Assembly: GCF_014212175.1 (NCBI RefSeq) | Contig: NZ_JACJVR010000031.1 | Span: forward strand, 84,529-148,528 | Source: Cohnella xylanilytica | GTDB taxonomy: Bacteria > Bacillota > Bacilli > Paenibacillales > Paenibacillaceae | DNA: 64,000 bases | Direction: 5' to 3' | Shown here: positions 1-9,064 of the stretch, in pieces | Position numbering within the stretch: the first letter of the stretch is position 1 | Layout of the letters: the number at the start of each line of letters is the position of its first letter | Notes under the pieces: model-generated | Databases searched by the model: none | Told to the model about the DNA's origin: nothing | What the model saw: the letters and a program-made list of their open reading frames with translations, nothing else | Program-made: the position numbers and the translations under genes

Positions 1-2
1 AG

Positions 3-296
3 GCGATGGCGGCTGGCAAGCCGTGCGTAACGACGGACGTGGGGAGCTGCCGCGAACTGCTGCAGGGGCGCGACGATGGCATCGGGCCTTCCGGGCTGGT
101 CGCTCCCGTCATGAACGAGGAAGAGATCGCCGCCAACCTGACGGCGCTCGGCCGGAATCGGAAGATGCGCGAGGAGATGGGCCGCAACGGGCGTCTGCGA
201 ATCGAGCGGGAATACACGCACGACAGCTTCATCGCCCGTTACGAGAACCTGTACCGTTCGCTCGCGAGAGGAGGGGGAGCTCCATGGCAGGAATAG
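3..296 (+). CDS. pelF: PelF-like glycosyltransferase, C-terminal end (partial)
   Basis: This is the last ~97 codons of a gene whose start lies left of the window. The visible part begins with an A-M-A-A-G-K-P-C-V-T-T-D-V-G type segment followed by a C-R-E-L-L stretch, the donor-nucleotide-binding end of a GT4 (GT-B fold) glycosyltransferase, then a helical tail. PelF polymerises the Pel polysaccharide in the cytosol from UDP-sugars. The identification rests on this motif together with the immediately following pelG, which overlaps its last 13 bases. Such overlap implies translational coupling. Another GT4 family member cannot be fully excluded from the fragment alone, but the pelG neighbour makes PelF the natural reading. 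Confidence 0.8.
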   Translation, partial: AMAAGKPCVTTDVGSCRELLQGRDDGIGPSGLVAPVMNEEEIAANLTALGRNRKMREEMGRNGRLRIEREYTHDSFIARYENLYRSLARGGGAPWQE

Positions 297-1669
297 GATT
301 TCAACTGAAAACCCTGTTCGGCCGCGAAGGCATTATGCATCGAATGAAGGCGGTCGCATACGCTTCGCTAGTCACGGTTGGACCGATGATCTGCTGCATG
401 GTCGGCATGATCGCCATTTATCTTCTGATGGCGTTCGCCGATACTCCTTATCTGGAGCGCCAGCTGTTCCAATCGGGTTCGTCCTACGCCTTCGCCTTCT
501 CGTTCATGCTGACGTCGCCAATCTCTCTTTTCACGACGCGCTCCGTCTCCGACCGGTTATATACGGGCCAATACCGATCCCTGCTTCCTTCCTTCTACGG
601 CAGCTTGCAGATCGCATTGGCCGCAGCGGCGGTACCGGCACTCGTCTTCCTGTTCCTTGCTCCGCTGTCCCTTGGAGCCAAGGTCGCCTTGATCGTGATG
701 TATATGGCGCTGTGCGTCATCTGGATGGAAGTCGTCTACATCTCGGCTATGAAGGCCTACCGCAATGTCGCGCTCGCCTTCCTAATTGGCGTCTCCTTGG
801 CGGTAGGCCTTGTATGGCTGCTGATCCGCGGGGGCAGCCATTCGGTCGCTTATCTGTTCGCGGCCATGGCGGCCGGCTTCACAGTAACGGCCGGACTTCT
901 GCTGGTTCAGATCGAGCGGTTCTTTCGCCTGACCGAGGACACGTCCCGGGTTTACGAATTCCTAAGAGACTTGCGCCGTCATCCTTCCTTGCTCGGCACC
1001 GGCCTCTTTACGGGCTTGTGCATGTTCGAGCATCAGATAGCCCAGTGGATCGCCAACGGCCAATGGATCGGGGGGAGCTTCCGAGTCTCTCCCCTGTATG
1101 ACGTTGCCGTTTACTTCGCGGTGCTCTCCGTCCTTCCGACGCTGATCTGGTTCGTCGTATCGGTAGAGACGACCTTCTATCCGAAGTACAGGCAATATTA
1201 CGATTTGGTACTTACGAACGGAACGATCGGCGAGATCGACAAGGCTCGCCGCGAGCTGGAGAAGGTGCTCTTCTCGGAGTTAGCCAAGCTCATGGGAATG
1301 CAGCTGGCCTTCTCCATCTTCGCCGTTGCAGCGGGCATCAAGTTCCTGCCTTACATCGGGTTCACAAGCCTGCAGATCGATACCTACAATATTCTCGTTA
1401 TGTCGTTCTATGTCTATGTCATGACGAGCATTATCTTGCTGCTGCTTCTCTACTTCGACGACCGCCGGGGAGCCCTGGCCGTGTCGGCCGTATTCCTGGT
1501 GTTGAACCTGGTCTCATCGGTTCTGTTAAGCGCCGACAAATATCAGGGCTTGTCGTTGTTCGCCGGTTCGTTCCCATCTCTGCTCGCCGCTCTGGGACGA
1601 CTGTTGTACCGCACGAAGCGGCTTCATTACATTACCTTCAGCGCGCAACCGCTCGTCGTTCGCCAATAA
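284..1669 (+). CDS. pelG: PelG, Pel polysaccharide inner-membrane transporter
   Basis: The protein has 461 residues and about 12 hydrophobic segments, starting M-A-G-I-G-F-Q-L-K-T-L-F as PelG proteins typically do. PelG is a flippase-like protein of the MOP exporter superfamily that works with PelF to move the nascent Pel polymer across the cytoplasmic membrane. The ATG at 284 is chosen because a GAGGGGGAG ribosome binding site sits just upstream; a longer open frame starting near 23 is only the shadow of pelF. It overlaps pelF and is followed 19 bases later by the CotH-like gene. Gram-positive pel clusters with FG at the end are known, so order and spacing fit. The start of the cluster lies outside the window. 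Confidence 0.88.
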   Translation: MAGIGFQLKTLFGREGIMHRMKAVAYASLVTVGPMICCMVGMIAIYLLMAFADTPYLERQLFQSGSSYAFAFSFMLTSPISLFTTRSVSDRLYTGQYRSLLPSFYGSLQIALAAAAVPALVFLFLAPLSLGAKVALIVMYMALCVIWMEVVYISAMKAYRNVALAFLIGVSLAVGLVWLLIRGGSHSVAYLFAAMAAGFTVTAGLLLVQIERFFRLTEDTSRVYEFLRDLRRHPSLLGTGLFTGLCMFEHQIAQWIANGQWIGGSFRVSPLYDVAVYFAVLSVLPTLIWFVVSVETTFYPKYRQYYDLVLTNGTIGEIDKARRELEKVLFSELAKLMGMQLAFSIFAVAAGIKFLPYIGFTSLQIDTYNILVMSFYVYVMTSIILLLLLYFDDRRGALAVSAVFLVLNLVSSVLLSADKYQGLSLFAGSFPSLLAALGRLLYRTKRLHYITFSAQPLVVRQ

Positions 1670-1688
1670 GGATACGGGAGAGTCGATT

Positions 1689-3422
1689 ATGAGAACCGAT
1701 GGAAGGGTGTTCCGCCGTGCTCGGATCGCCGTCTTGTTCGCCGCTGTCGCCGCCTTGCTGGGTGCTTGCAGCATAGAAGAAGACGAAGGCTCGATTGCGG
1801 AACCCGCGAATAACCAATCGCCGCACTTAGCCGAGGCGACCTACTCCGCCGGACTGAAGGAGAACCGGATCGTCTACGACAAAGACAAGCCGGATTCGCT
1901 CGTCAACCTATATATCACGCTGACCGAGGATAACAAGACTGCCGAGAAGCCGATGAGTTGGGCCGAGTTAAACCGGATTACCTACACTCAACCGGAAGGC
2001 AATCCCGAGATGAGCGTCATCCTCCAGGAAGGGGATGAGAATGGGCCCAAGCCCGGCATGTTCGGCTATGGAGAACCGTACCCTAACGGCAAGATCACGC
2101 TTCGGGGCAAGTCCACACTACGGGCTAGCCAGAAGTCGTACAAAATCAAGCTGCTGGACAATGCGGGCCGATGGAACGATCAGGAGACGATCAACCTCAT
2201 TAAACACTCCTTCGATTTTAGCCGCATACGCAACCGGCTCAGCTTTGATTATTTCAAGCAGATTCCGAACTTTACCAGTCTGCGGACGCAGTTCGTCCAC
2301 CTGTACGTCAAGGATCTAAGCGGCAGCGGAACGTCGGATAAATTCGAAGACTATGGCTTGTACGAGCAGATCGAACAGCCGAACAAATCGTTCTTGCGCA
2401 CGCACGGCCTCGATCCGTACGGTCAGTTATACAAGGCGTCCAGCTTCGAGTTTTTCCGCTACCCGGAACAGTTGAAGCTCGCGACCGATCCCGACTACGA
2501 TAAGGCAGCGTTCGAATCGGTACTGGAGATCAAGGGCTCGAACGATCACGCGAAGCTGTTGGAGATGCTCGACGCGTTGAACGACAACTCTCGGGACATC
2601 GACGACGTGCTCGACCGATACTTCGATCGGGACAACTTCATGACATGGATGGCGGTCAACATCCTGATGGACAACATGGATACGCATGCCCAGAACTTCA
2701 TGCTGTATTCGCCGATGAATTCGAACAAATGGTACTTCCTCCCATGGGATTATGACGGCGCTTGGGGCTACTACGAGCAATGGCCGGACCGGCCGTCGAG
2801 CCGTCGGGAGTGGATGGTCGGCCTTCAGAACTACTGGGGCAGCGTTTTGCAGAAGAAGGTGTTCAAGAATCCGAAGAACGTGGAGGCCTTGACCGCCAAG
2901 ATCGAGGAACTGAGCAAGATCGTCAATGCCGACCAGTCCCGGCAAATGATCGAAGGCTACCGAACTGTCGTGGAGCCGTTCATTCGCAGCATGCCTGACA
3001 TTCAATACCTTGGCGGGCCGGTCTCTGGCTACGAAGCGGAATTGGAGCGAATCATCGAATTGCCGGAGGTCAACAAGAAAAAGTATCTCGACAGCCTCCA
3101 GAAGCCGATGGCATTCTTCCTGGGAGATCCGAAGAAAACGAACGACGGCTATGCGTTTAACTGGGACATCTCCTACGACCTGCAAGGCGACGAGTTGCAT
3201 TACACGTTCGAGTTGGCCAAGAATCCGTTGTTCTCGAACCCGATCGTCAAGCTGAACGGCTTAAGCGAGCCTACCGTAACGGTGAACAAGCCTCTTAAGG
3301 GTCATTACTTCTGGAGAGTTAGAGTGACGGACTCTCGGGGCAACGAGATGTCGGCTTTCGATCAATACGTCGACGAGGACGACACGGAATACAACGGCGT
3401 CAGGGATTTCTACACGCAGTAA
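1689..3422 (+). CDS. CotH-like kinase-fold lipoprotein
   Basis: This is a 577-residue protein with a basic start, a hydrophobic stretch and a lipobox L-L-G-A-C with lipidated Cys27, so it should be anchored outside the membrane. The central region matches the CotH family, a divergent protein-kinase fold: D-N-M-D-T-H-A-Q-N begins at residue 328 and W-D-Y-D at 353-356, which correspond to the catalytic loop and the metal-binding DxD region. The C-terminal ~90 residues look like a beta-sandwich. Known CotH phosphorylates spore-coat proteins; the substrate here is unknown. The gene follows pelG by 19 bases and precedes a VTC-domain gene by 15, so it is probably co-transcribed with pel. A role in modifying or anchoring the extracellular polymer is inference. 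Confidence 0.82.
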   Translation: MRTDGRVFRRARIAVLFAAVAALLGACSIEEDEGSIAEPANNQSPHLAEATYSAGLKENRIVYDKDKPDSLVNLYITLTEDNKTAEKPMSWAELNRITYTQPEGNPEMSVILQEGDENGPKPGMFGYGEPYPNGKITLRGKSTLRASQKSYKIKLLDNAGRWNDQETINLIKHSFDFSRIRNRLSFDYFKQIPNFTSLRTQFVHLYVKDLSGSGTSDKFEDYGLYEQIEQPNKSFLRTHGLDPYGQLYKASSFEFFRYPEQLKLATDPDYDKAAFESVLEIKGSNDHAKLLEMLDALNDNSRDIDDVLDRYFDRDNFMTWMAVNILMDNMDTHAQNFMLYSPMNSNKWYFLPWDYDGAWGYYEQWPDRPSSRREWMVGLQNYWGSVLQKKVFKNPKNVEALTAKIEELSKIVNADQSRQMIEGYRTVVEPFIRSMPDIQYLGGPVSGYEAELERIIELPEVNKKKYLDSLQKPMAFFLGDPKKTNDGYAFNWDISYDLQGDELHYTFELAKNPLFSNPIVKLNGLSEPTVTVNKPLKGHYFWRVRVTDSRGNEMSAFDQYVDEDDTEYNGVRDFYTQ

Positions 3423-3437
3423 GGAAGGCGGGCGGAT

Positions 3438-4145
3438 ATGCAATTCGCTGGAAAGAAGCTCCGGCATGAGCACAAATATTATATCTCGATGAACGAATAC
3501 GAAGGCCTGCGTCGGCGGATCCGCCCTCTTCTGGCGATGGATCGCAACTCGATCGGCGAGGAAGGCTACCACATTCGCAGCCTTTATTTCGACGACGCCC
3601 ACGAGAGGTCTCTCTTCGATAAAAACAACGGGTACTTCCATCGGAAGAAGTACCGGATTCGCATCTACAACATAAGCGACAAGATCATCAAGCTCGAGCG
3701 GAAAAGCAAGTACAACGAATACGTCGCCAAAGAATCGGCCTCTCTGAGCCGGACTCAGGTCGATAACCTCTTGAAAGGGGAATACGACTCGCTCCGGGAG
3801 ATCGGCAGCCCGGTGGCGGAGGATTTCTATTGGGACCTGCGCGCCGGGAAGATGAGACCGTCCGTCATTGTCGATTATTGGCGGGAGGCTTATATCGAGC
3901 CCTTCTCAGATACGAGAATCACGTTCGACAAGGAACTCTCGGCCGGATTGCACGAGTTCGATTTGTTCGACGACAAGGTTTCGACCTGGTACGCTTTGAA
4001 CGAGCCGAAGATGATCCTGGAGGTCAAATATAATCATTATCTTCCGGGGTCCGTCGCCGGGCTGCTTCAGATGAGCGCGCATCAGCGTTCGACGATATCC
4101 AAGTACGTGCTCTGCAAAGAAAGGCAGAAGGTATTTCTGAGTTAG
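3438..4145 (+). CDS. VTC-domain protein (polyphosphate polymerase-like)
   Basis: This 235-residue soluble protein has no signal peptide. It shows the VTC/CYTH-type tunnel-fold motifs: E-H-K-Y near residue 11, Y-H-I-R-S-L-Y-F-D-D at 44-53, Y-R-I-R-I-Y at 72-77, K-L-E-R-K-S-K at 85-91 and a late E-V-K-Y. The charged residues line the triphosphate tunnel in characterised VTC domains, where ATP is polymerised to polyphosphate. It lies between the CotH-like lipoprotein and a DUF4956 membrane protein, a grouping that recurs in bacteria. Being cytosolic next to a membrane partner fits production of a phosphate polymer, but activity has not been shown for this clade. It begins 15 bases after the CotH gene with a GGAAGG ribosome binding site. 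Confidence 0.82.
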   Translation: MQFAGKKLRHEHKYYISMNEYEGLRRRIRPLLAMDRNSIGEEGYHIRSLYFDDAHERSLFDKNNGYFHRKKYRIRIYNISDKIIKLERKSKYNEYVAKESASLSRTQVDNLLKGEYDSLREIGSPVAEDFYWDLRAGKMRPSVIVDYWREAYIEPFSDTRITFDKELSAGLHEFDLFDDKVSTWYALNEPKMILEVKYNHYLPGSVAGLLQMSAHQRSTISKYVLCKERQKVFLS

Positions 4146-4202
4146 AGGGGCGGCCGGGGACCGGCGTCCAGCCGGACCGGCATCGGGAGGAGAAGCGTAA
4201 GG

Positions 4203-4883
4203 ATGAATACCGAATTTAATTTTAACGACATTATCAAAAAGAGCGTCCTTAACCTCGAGGCGTTCCGAAGCTTGTCCTATGTGGACTTGCTGTGGGGACT
4301 GCTCATCGCTCTGCTTGTGGGCTTGTTCATTTATTGGGTGTACCGCAAGTGCTATCGGGGCGTCGTGTACAGCCACAACTACAATATGACGTTCGTGCTT
4401 ATGACGATCATTACCGCCCTTATCATTATGACGATCAGTACCAATATCGTGCTCTCGCTCGGGATGGTCGGGGCGCTCAGTATTGTGCGCTTCCGCACGG
4501 CGGTCAAGGATCCGATGGATATCGTCTATATGTTCTGGGCGATCTCAGCGGGCATCGCGGCGGGAGCGAAGATCTACCCGGTGGCGGTGGGAGGATCGCT
4601 CGTCGTGGGCGCCGTGATCTGGTGGCTGTCCCGCCGCAAGGAGAACGGCCTGCCGTACCTGCTCATCGTTCATTACGACGAGAAGGCCGAGGATGAGGTC
4701 AAACGGCGGATTCGCAAAATCCATTCGGTGCTGAAGTCTAAAACGATCAAGAAGTCCGGCATCGAGCTGACGGTCGAGATCAAGATGCAAGGAGATAATC
4801 TGTCGCTCATGAACGAGCTGTCGGCCGTCGATGGCGTTCAAGACGTCGTCGTCGTAAGCTATAACGGCGATTACGCGCAATAA
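4203..4883 (+). CDS. DUF4956 family membrane protein
   Basis: This 226-residue protein has about four membrane segments between residues 30 and 145, then a soluble ~80-residue alpha/beta tail. The stretch L-S-L-G-M-V-G-A-L-S-I-V-R-F-R-T, followed by K-D-P-M-D, is the hallmark of DUF4956 and resembles the conserved core of MgtC-type membrane proteins. Function is unknown. It is regularly found beside VTC-domain and CotH-like genes, as here, so it probably acts as the membrane partner of the VTC protein. The start is supported by a GGGAGGAG ribosome binding site. It is the last gene of the pel-linked operon. Confidence 0.82.
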   Translation: MNTEFNFNDIIKKSVLNLEAFRSLSYVDLLWGLLIALLVGLFIYWVYRKCYRGVVYSHNYNMTFVLMTIITALIIMTISTNIVLSLGMVGALSIVRFRTAVKDPMDIVYMFWAISAGIAAGAKIYPVAVGGSLVVGAVIWWLSRRKENGLPYLLIVHYDEKAEDEVKRRIRKIHSVLKSKTIKKSGIELTVEIKMQGDNLSLMNELSAVDGVQDVVVVSYNGDYAQ

Positions 4884-4895
4884 TTTTATTCGTCG

Positions 4896-4912
4896 GGCCC
4901 GCATGGCGGGCC
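4896..4912. terminator. Perfect GC-rich hairpin after the pel-linked operon
   Basis: GGCCCGC, a 3-base loop, then GCGGGCC. It lies 13 bases after the DUF4956 stop. No clear T-tract follows on the plus strand, so terminator function is uncertain. Confidence 0.35.
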
Positions 4913-4965
4913 TGACTGCATTTACTGGGAAGGTCGGCCGAATGGGGGATGCCCGTATCGGCGGG

Positions 4966-5124
4966 TTAGCTATCCGAAGCCGCGGATTCGTTCCGTTCTG
5001 CCTGCTCGTAGGCGATCAGCGTAATCGGATGGCCGCTGGAATTGCGCAGGCGCTCCTCCAATTGCCGGATTTGCTGAACGTCTTCTTGGCGCAGCTCCGC
5101 GAAGGCATAGTCGTTAGTCGACAT
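4966..5124 (-). CDS. Small hypothetical protein (52 aa)
   Basis: The product is a 52-residue hydrophilic, helical protein starting M-S-T-N-D-Y-A-F. The internal ATG at 5124 is preferred over an upstream in-frame ATG at 5163 because a good AAGGAG ribosome binding site lies 8 bases in front of it. The middle reads as a charged amphipathic helix followed by G-H-P-I-T-L-I-A-Y-E. The family was not recognised. It resembles the short acidic proteins common in spore formers, but no function can be assigned. It stands alone, convergent with the DUF4956 gene and divergent from the MarR gene. Confidence 0.55.
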   Translation of the reverse strand: MSTNDYAFAELRQEDVQQIRQLEERLRNSSGHPITLIAYEQAERNESAASDS

Positions 5125-5215
5125 ATATCCATTCTCCTTGGATGTGATCTGTAGTTGTAGCATATGGATTGTTGGGAAGAGTTATGAGGGGCTGCGGTTT
5201 ATGTCATCTAGGCGT

Positions 5216-5244
5216 TTGACGGGGACTTCTCTTTTATGTTAAAG
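5216..5244 (+). promoter_or_regulatory. Sigma-A type promoter of the MarR-MMPL operon
   Basis: TTGACG at 5216-5221, a 17-base spacer and TTAAAG at 5239-5244, about 50 bases upstream of the MarR start. Confidence 0.5.
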
Positions 5245-5291
5245 TTCACGTGTAGAACAATTCGTAAGACAAACCATTCGAGGATGATACT

Positions 5292-5741
5292 ATGTTGGAC
5301 GCCAAAGCGCTAAGCCAAATTATCGACCGCTACAAGTCGGCGATGTTCACGGTCAACCGCAGGCTCAACGCCATGATGCGCGAGGAGATGCCGGCGGACC
5401 TGACGCTCGACCAATTTTCGACCATTCAGTACATCCGGGCCCGGGGGCAATGCACGTCCTCGGAGCTGGCCGACGCCTTCTGCGTGGGGAAGAGCTCGAT
5501 CACGGCGATCATCAACCGGCTGTTCGACAAGCGGCTGATCCGGCGCCTTCCGGACGAGAAGGACCGCAGGGTGACGTATCTGGAGCTGACGGACGAAGGG
5601 GAGCGGATCGCCATCGAGCTCGACGCCAAGATCGAGAGCCTGCTGGAGCGGTACATCGCGCACTTCGACGAGCAGGAGGCCGCCCAGTTCATCGAGACCT
5701 ACGAGAAGCTGGCGCGCGTTCTCGTGCAGCCGGAAGAGTAA
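5292..5741 (+). CDS. MarR family transcriptional regulator
   Basis: This 149-residue winged helix-turn-helix regulator has the recognition-helix region S-S-E-L-A-D-A-F-C-V-G-K-S-S-I-T and the MarR wing D-E-K-D-R-R-V-T-Y-L-E-L-T-D-E-G. It lies 28 bases upstream of a large MMPL exporter and should be co-transcribed with it, the usual layout for a ligand-relieved repressor controlling its own exporter. The ligand is unknown. The ATG at 5292 has a GAGGATG ribosome binding site. Confidence 0.88.
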   Translation: MLDAKALSQIIDRYKSAMFTVNRRLNAMMREEMPADLTLDQFSTIQYIRARGQCTSSELADAFCVGKSSITAIINRLFDKRLIRRLPDEKDRRVTYLELTDEGERIAIELDAKIESLLERYIAHFDEQEAAQFIETYEKLARVLVQPEE

Positions 5742-5769
5742 GGCACAGGGAGAGGGGAGAGAGACCGTC

Positions 5770-8700
5770 ATGAAGCAAGTGGTAAAAGCCCGATGGCTCG
5801 TTCTGGCCGTCTGGATCGCGGCCGTCGCCGCGCTGATTCTGACCGCGCCGAACATGCAGGAGCTCGTTCGGGAGAAGGGGCAGATCTCCGTGCCGGACGG
5901 GTATCCGTCGACGATCGCGGCCGAGCTGCAGGATCAGATGAGCGCGCAGGATGCGAGCGGCTCGTCGGGGGCGTCGACCATTCTCGCGTTCCATTCGGAC
6001 AGTCCGCTGACGGACGAACAGCTGAATGAAGTAAAGGGCGGCGTCGAAGCGCTGAAGAAGCGGTCTTCCGAGCTCGGCATCGTCTCGGTGAATACGCACT
6101 TCGATACGCCGGAGCTGGCTAGCCAGATGGTGTCGAAGGACGGGAAGACGGTGCTCGTGCTGCTGGGCGTCGATCTGGAGGGCAAGGCGGCGTCGGAAGT
6201 CGCCGACTCCCTGTACGCGGCCCTTGACGGCGTGCCCGTGGATCACTATTACACCGGCAACTGGATCATTCAGGAGGACGTCGTCGCGAGCTCCGAGGAA
6301 GGGCTGGCGAAGACGGAATGGATCACCGTCGTCTTCATCCTGGCGATTCTGTTCGTCGTCTTCCGTTCGGCGATCGCGCCGTTCATTCCGCTGCTGACGG
6401 TCGGAATCAGCTATATCGCTTCTCAGTCGGTCGTCGCTTACCTGGTCAAGTACGTCGATTTTCCGCTGTCGAACTTCACCCAGATCTTCATGGTCGCCGT
6501 CATGTTCGGCATCGGCACCGATTATTGCATCCTGCTGATCAGCCGGTTCAAGGAAGAGCTCTCCCACAACGGGGGGGACAAGATCCAGGCGATCCTCTCC
6601 ACGTACCGGACGGCGGGCAAGACCGTTCTCGTGTCCGGGCTCGCCGTACTCGTGGGCTTCGCGTCCATCGGCTTCTCCACGTTCGGCCTGTACCGCTCCG
6701 CGGTGGCCGTGGCGGTCGGCGTGGCCGTGCTGCTGATCGCGCTCGTCACGCTGGTGCCGTTCTTCCTGGCGACGCTGGGGCAAGCGATCTTCTGGCCGGC
6801 GAAGGGGTCGCTGGAGCACAAGCCGAGCCGCCTGTGGGGAACGGCGGGCCGCTTCTCGCTGCGGCGGCCGCTCGTCGCGCTGGCGATTCTCGCGGTCGTC
6901 ATCGTGCCGTTCCTGAGCATCTACAAGGGCTCCATCTCCTTCAATTCTCTCGACGAGATCGGAGAGAAGTACGATTCGGTCAAAGGATTTAACCTGATCG
7001 CGGACAGCTTCGGCCCGGGCGAGACGCTTCCGACGACGGTCGTCATGAAGACCGACAAGAAGCTGGACGATTCCGCGGGTCTCGCGATGATCGAGCAGGT
7101 GACCCGCGAGCTGTCGAAGGTGGACGGAGTGAAGGCCGTTCGCAGCGCGACGAGGCCGACCGGAGAAGCGCTCGAAGACTTCCAGGTCTCGAAGCAGGTC
7201 GATACGCTGGACGGCGGTCTCGGCCAAGGCAGCGACGGCATCGAGCAGGTGGCCAGCGGCTTGTCCGACGCGAGCAAGGCGCTGGCGGACAACGCCTCGA
7301 AGCTGAGCGGGGCGGCCGCGGGCGCGGATGAGCTCGTGGACGGGACGCAGCAGCTCAAGCAAGGCATCGTCCAGCTCGGCGACGGCCTGAAGCGGATCGA
7401 GCGGGGGCTTCGCGACGGCACGGCCGGCGCGGGAGAGCTGCGCGAAGGGCTGGCGCAGGCGAAGGCGAGCGCCGACAAGCTGGCGGCGGCCGGCAAGGAG
7501 CTGCAGAAGAACTACGAGAGCCTGGGCGCCGGGCTCGAAGGGCTGACGACGGCGTACGGCGACCTCGCCTCGAAGCAGAAGGCTCTCTCCCAGAGCATGG
7601 GCGACTTGAGCCGGAGCTTGGGGGCTCTCGGAGACAAGTATCCGGAGCTGAAGGAAGACGCCGACTATGTACGCACGAAGGAGACCTTGTCGCAGCTCGC
7701 GGCCAGCTCCGGCCAGATCGCCGGCGGCATGGACCAGCTGAACGGGCAGCTGGCGGGAGCCAGCGGCGGGCTGAAGCAGGCGAACGCCGGCTTGAAGCAG
7801 GCCGCCGAAGGGCAGGCGCAGCTGGCGCAAGGGCTTCAGGCGCTGGCGGACGGCATTACCGATCTCCAGTCGGGGCTGAAGCAGGCGGCGGACGGCCAAG
7901 GGCAGATCGTCGGGAAGCTCCCGTCGCTGACGGGAGGCTTCGACAAGCTGACCGAAGGGCAGAAGCAGCTGGGAGACGGCTTCGCGCAGCTGAACGGGCA
8001 ATTGGGCGAGCTGACCAGCGGCCTGAACAAGAGCGTGGACGGCCTGACTCAGGTGACGGGCGGCTTGAAGTCGGCGCAGGACTACTTGGGCGAGCTGTCC
8101 TCGGCGCCGGATAAGCAGCTGAGCGGCTGGTTCATTCCGGAATCGGCGATTCAGGGGAAGGACTTCCAGACGGCTTTGGACGTCTACCTGTCCCCGGACC
8201 GGAAGATCGTCAAGTTCGACGTGATTTTCGACGGCAACCCGTATGACCTCGGCACGCTCGAGAAGACCGACGACCTGACCGCGGCCGTCGAGAGGGCCTT
8301 GGCGGGAACGGGCTACGAGCAGGCGCAATATGCGGTAGGGGGCGTCAGCAGCATCAACAACGACCTGCACCGGATCTCGTCCGAGGACTATTCCCGAACG
8401 GTTATGCTCATGCTGATCGGCATCGGCCTGATTCTGATCGTCCTGTTCCGTTCGGTCGTCATTCCGATCTATCTCATTCTGTCGCTGCTGGCGACGTACT
8501 ACACCTCGCTCGCGGTCACGGAGCTCGTCTTCGTCCGGATGCTGGGCATCTCGGGAACGAGCTGGTCGGTGCCGTTCTTCGGCTTCGTCATTCTGATCGC
8601 GCTGGGCGTCGACTACAGCATCTTCCTGATGGACCGGTTCAAGGAATACCGGCACCTGTCCCCGAAGGAAGCGATTCTTAAAGCGATGGAGAACATGGGC

Positions 8701-8991
8701 ACCGTCATCCTGTCGGCGGCGGTCATCCTGGGCGGCACCTTCGCGGCGATGCTGCCTTCGGGAGTGATGTCCCTGCTGCAGATCGCGACCATCGTTCTGT
8801 GCGGCCTGTTCCTGTACGCGCTGATCGTTCTGCCGCTGTTCATTCCGGTCATGGTCCGGACGTTCGGCGAAGCCAACTGGTGGCCGTTCATGGGGCGCCG
8901 GGAGGGCGACGGGCCGGCGGCGTCCGGATACGCGGAGCCTGCGGGCGCGGGCGGCGGCAAGCGCGCCGCTCACGCCGGGGACGGCGTATAA
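5770..8991 (+). CDS. MMPL/RND family exporter
   Basis: The protein has 1073 residues and two transmembrane MMPL bundles (about residues 1-390 and 860-1045) of about six helices each; F-G-I-G-T-D-Y and A-L-G-V-D-Y-S motifs carry the proton-relay aspartates in the fourth helix of each bundle. Between them lies a long extracellular region, residues ~450-770, made of glycine-punctuated amphipathic heptads (G-x3-L-x2-G), predicted as a coiled-coil stalk across the cell wall. Relatives export lipids, peptides or drugs with proton antiport. It follows its MarR regulator by 28 bases and ends at a strong terminator. The substrate cannot be read from the sequence. Confidence 0.88.
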   Translation: MKQVVKARWLVLAVWIAAVAALILTAPNMQELVREKGQISVPDGYPSTIAAELQDQMSAQDASGSSGASTILAFHSDSPLTDEQLNEVKGGVEALKKRSSELGIVSVNTHFDTPELASQMVSKDGKTVLVLLGVDLEGKAASEVADSLYAALDGVPVDHYYTGNWIIQEDVVASSEEGLAKTEWITVVFILAILFVVFRSAIAPFIPLLTVGISYIASQSVVAYLVKYVDFPLSNFTQIFMVAVMFGIGTDYCILLISRFKEELSHNGGDKIQAILSTYRTAGKTVLVSGLAVLVGFASIGFSTFGLYRSAVAVAVGVAVLLIALVTLVPFFLATLGQAIFWPAKGSLEHKPSRLWGTAGRFSLRRPLVALAILAVVIVPFLSIYKGSISFNSLDEIGEKYDSVKGFNLIADSFGPGETLPTTVVMKTDKKLDDSAGLAMIEQVTRELSKVDGVKAVRSATRPTGEALEDFQVSKQVDTLDGGLGQGSDGIEQVASGLSDASKALADNASKLSGAAAGADELVDGTQQLKQGIVQLGDGLKRIERGLRDGTAGAGELREGLAQAKASADKLAAAGKELQKNYESLGAGLEGLTTAYGDLASKQKALSQSMGDLSRSLGALGDKYPELKEDADYVRTKETLSQLAASSGQIAGGMDQLNGQLAGASGGLKQANAGLKQAAEGQAQLAQGLQALADGITDLQSGLKQAADGQGQIVGKLPSLTGGFDKLTEGQKQLGDGFAQLNGQLGELTSGLNKSVDGLTQVTGGLKSAQDYLGELSSAPDKQLSGWFIPESAIQGKDFQTALDVYLSPDRKIVKFDVIFDGNPYDLGTLEKTDDLTAAVERALAGTGYEQAQYAVGGVSSINNDLHRISSEDYSRTVMLMLIGIGLILIVLFRSVVIPIYLILSLLATYYTSLAVTELVFVRMLGISGTSWSVPFFGFVILIALGVDYSIFLMDRFKEYRHLSPKEAILKAMENMGTVILSAAVILGGTFAAMLPSGVMSLLQIATIVLCGLFLYALIVLPLFIPVMVRTFGEANWWPFMGRREGDGPAASGYAEPAGAGGGKRAAHAGDGV

Positions 8992-9004
8992 GCGGGACAA
9001 AGAG

Positions 9005-9042
9005 ACACCCCCTTCGGGATTCGTTCCCGAGGGGGGTGTTTT
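9005..9042 (+). terminator. Intrinsic terminator after MMPL gene
   Basis: ACACCCCCTTCGGGA pairs with TCCCGAGGGGGGTGT across a short loop, followed by four T, 14 bases after the stop codon. Confidence 0.85.
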
Positions 9043-9064
9043 GCGCGGCGGGCGCATGGGGGGG

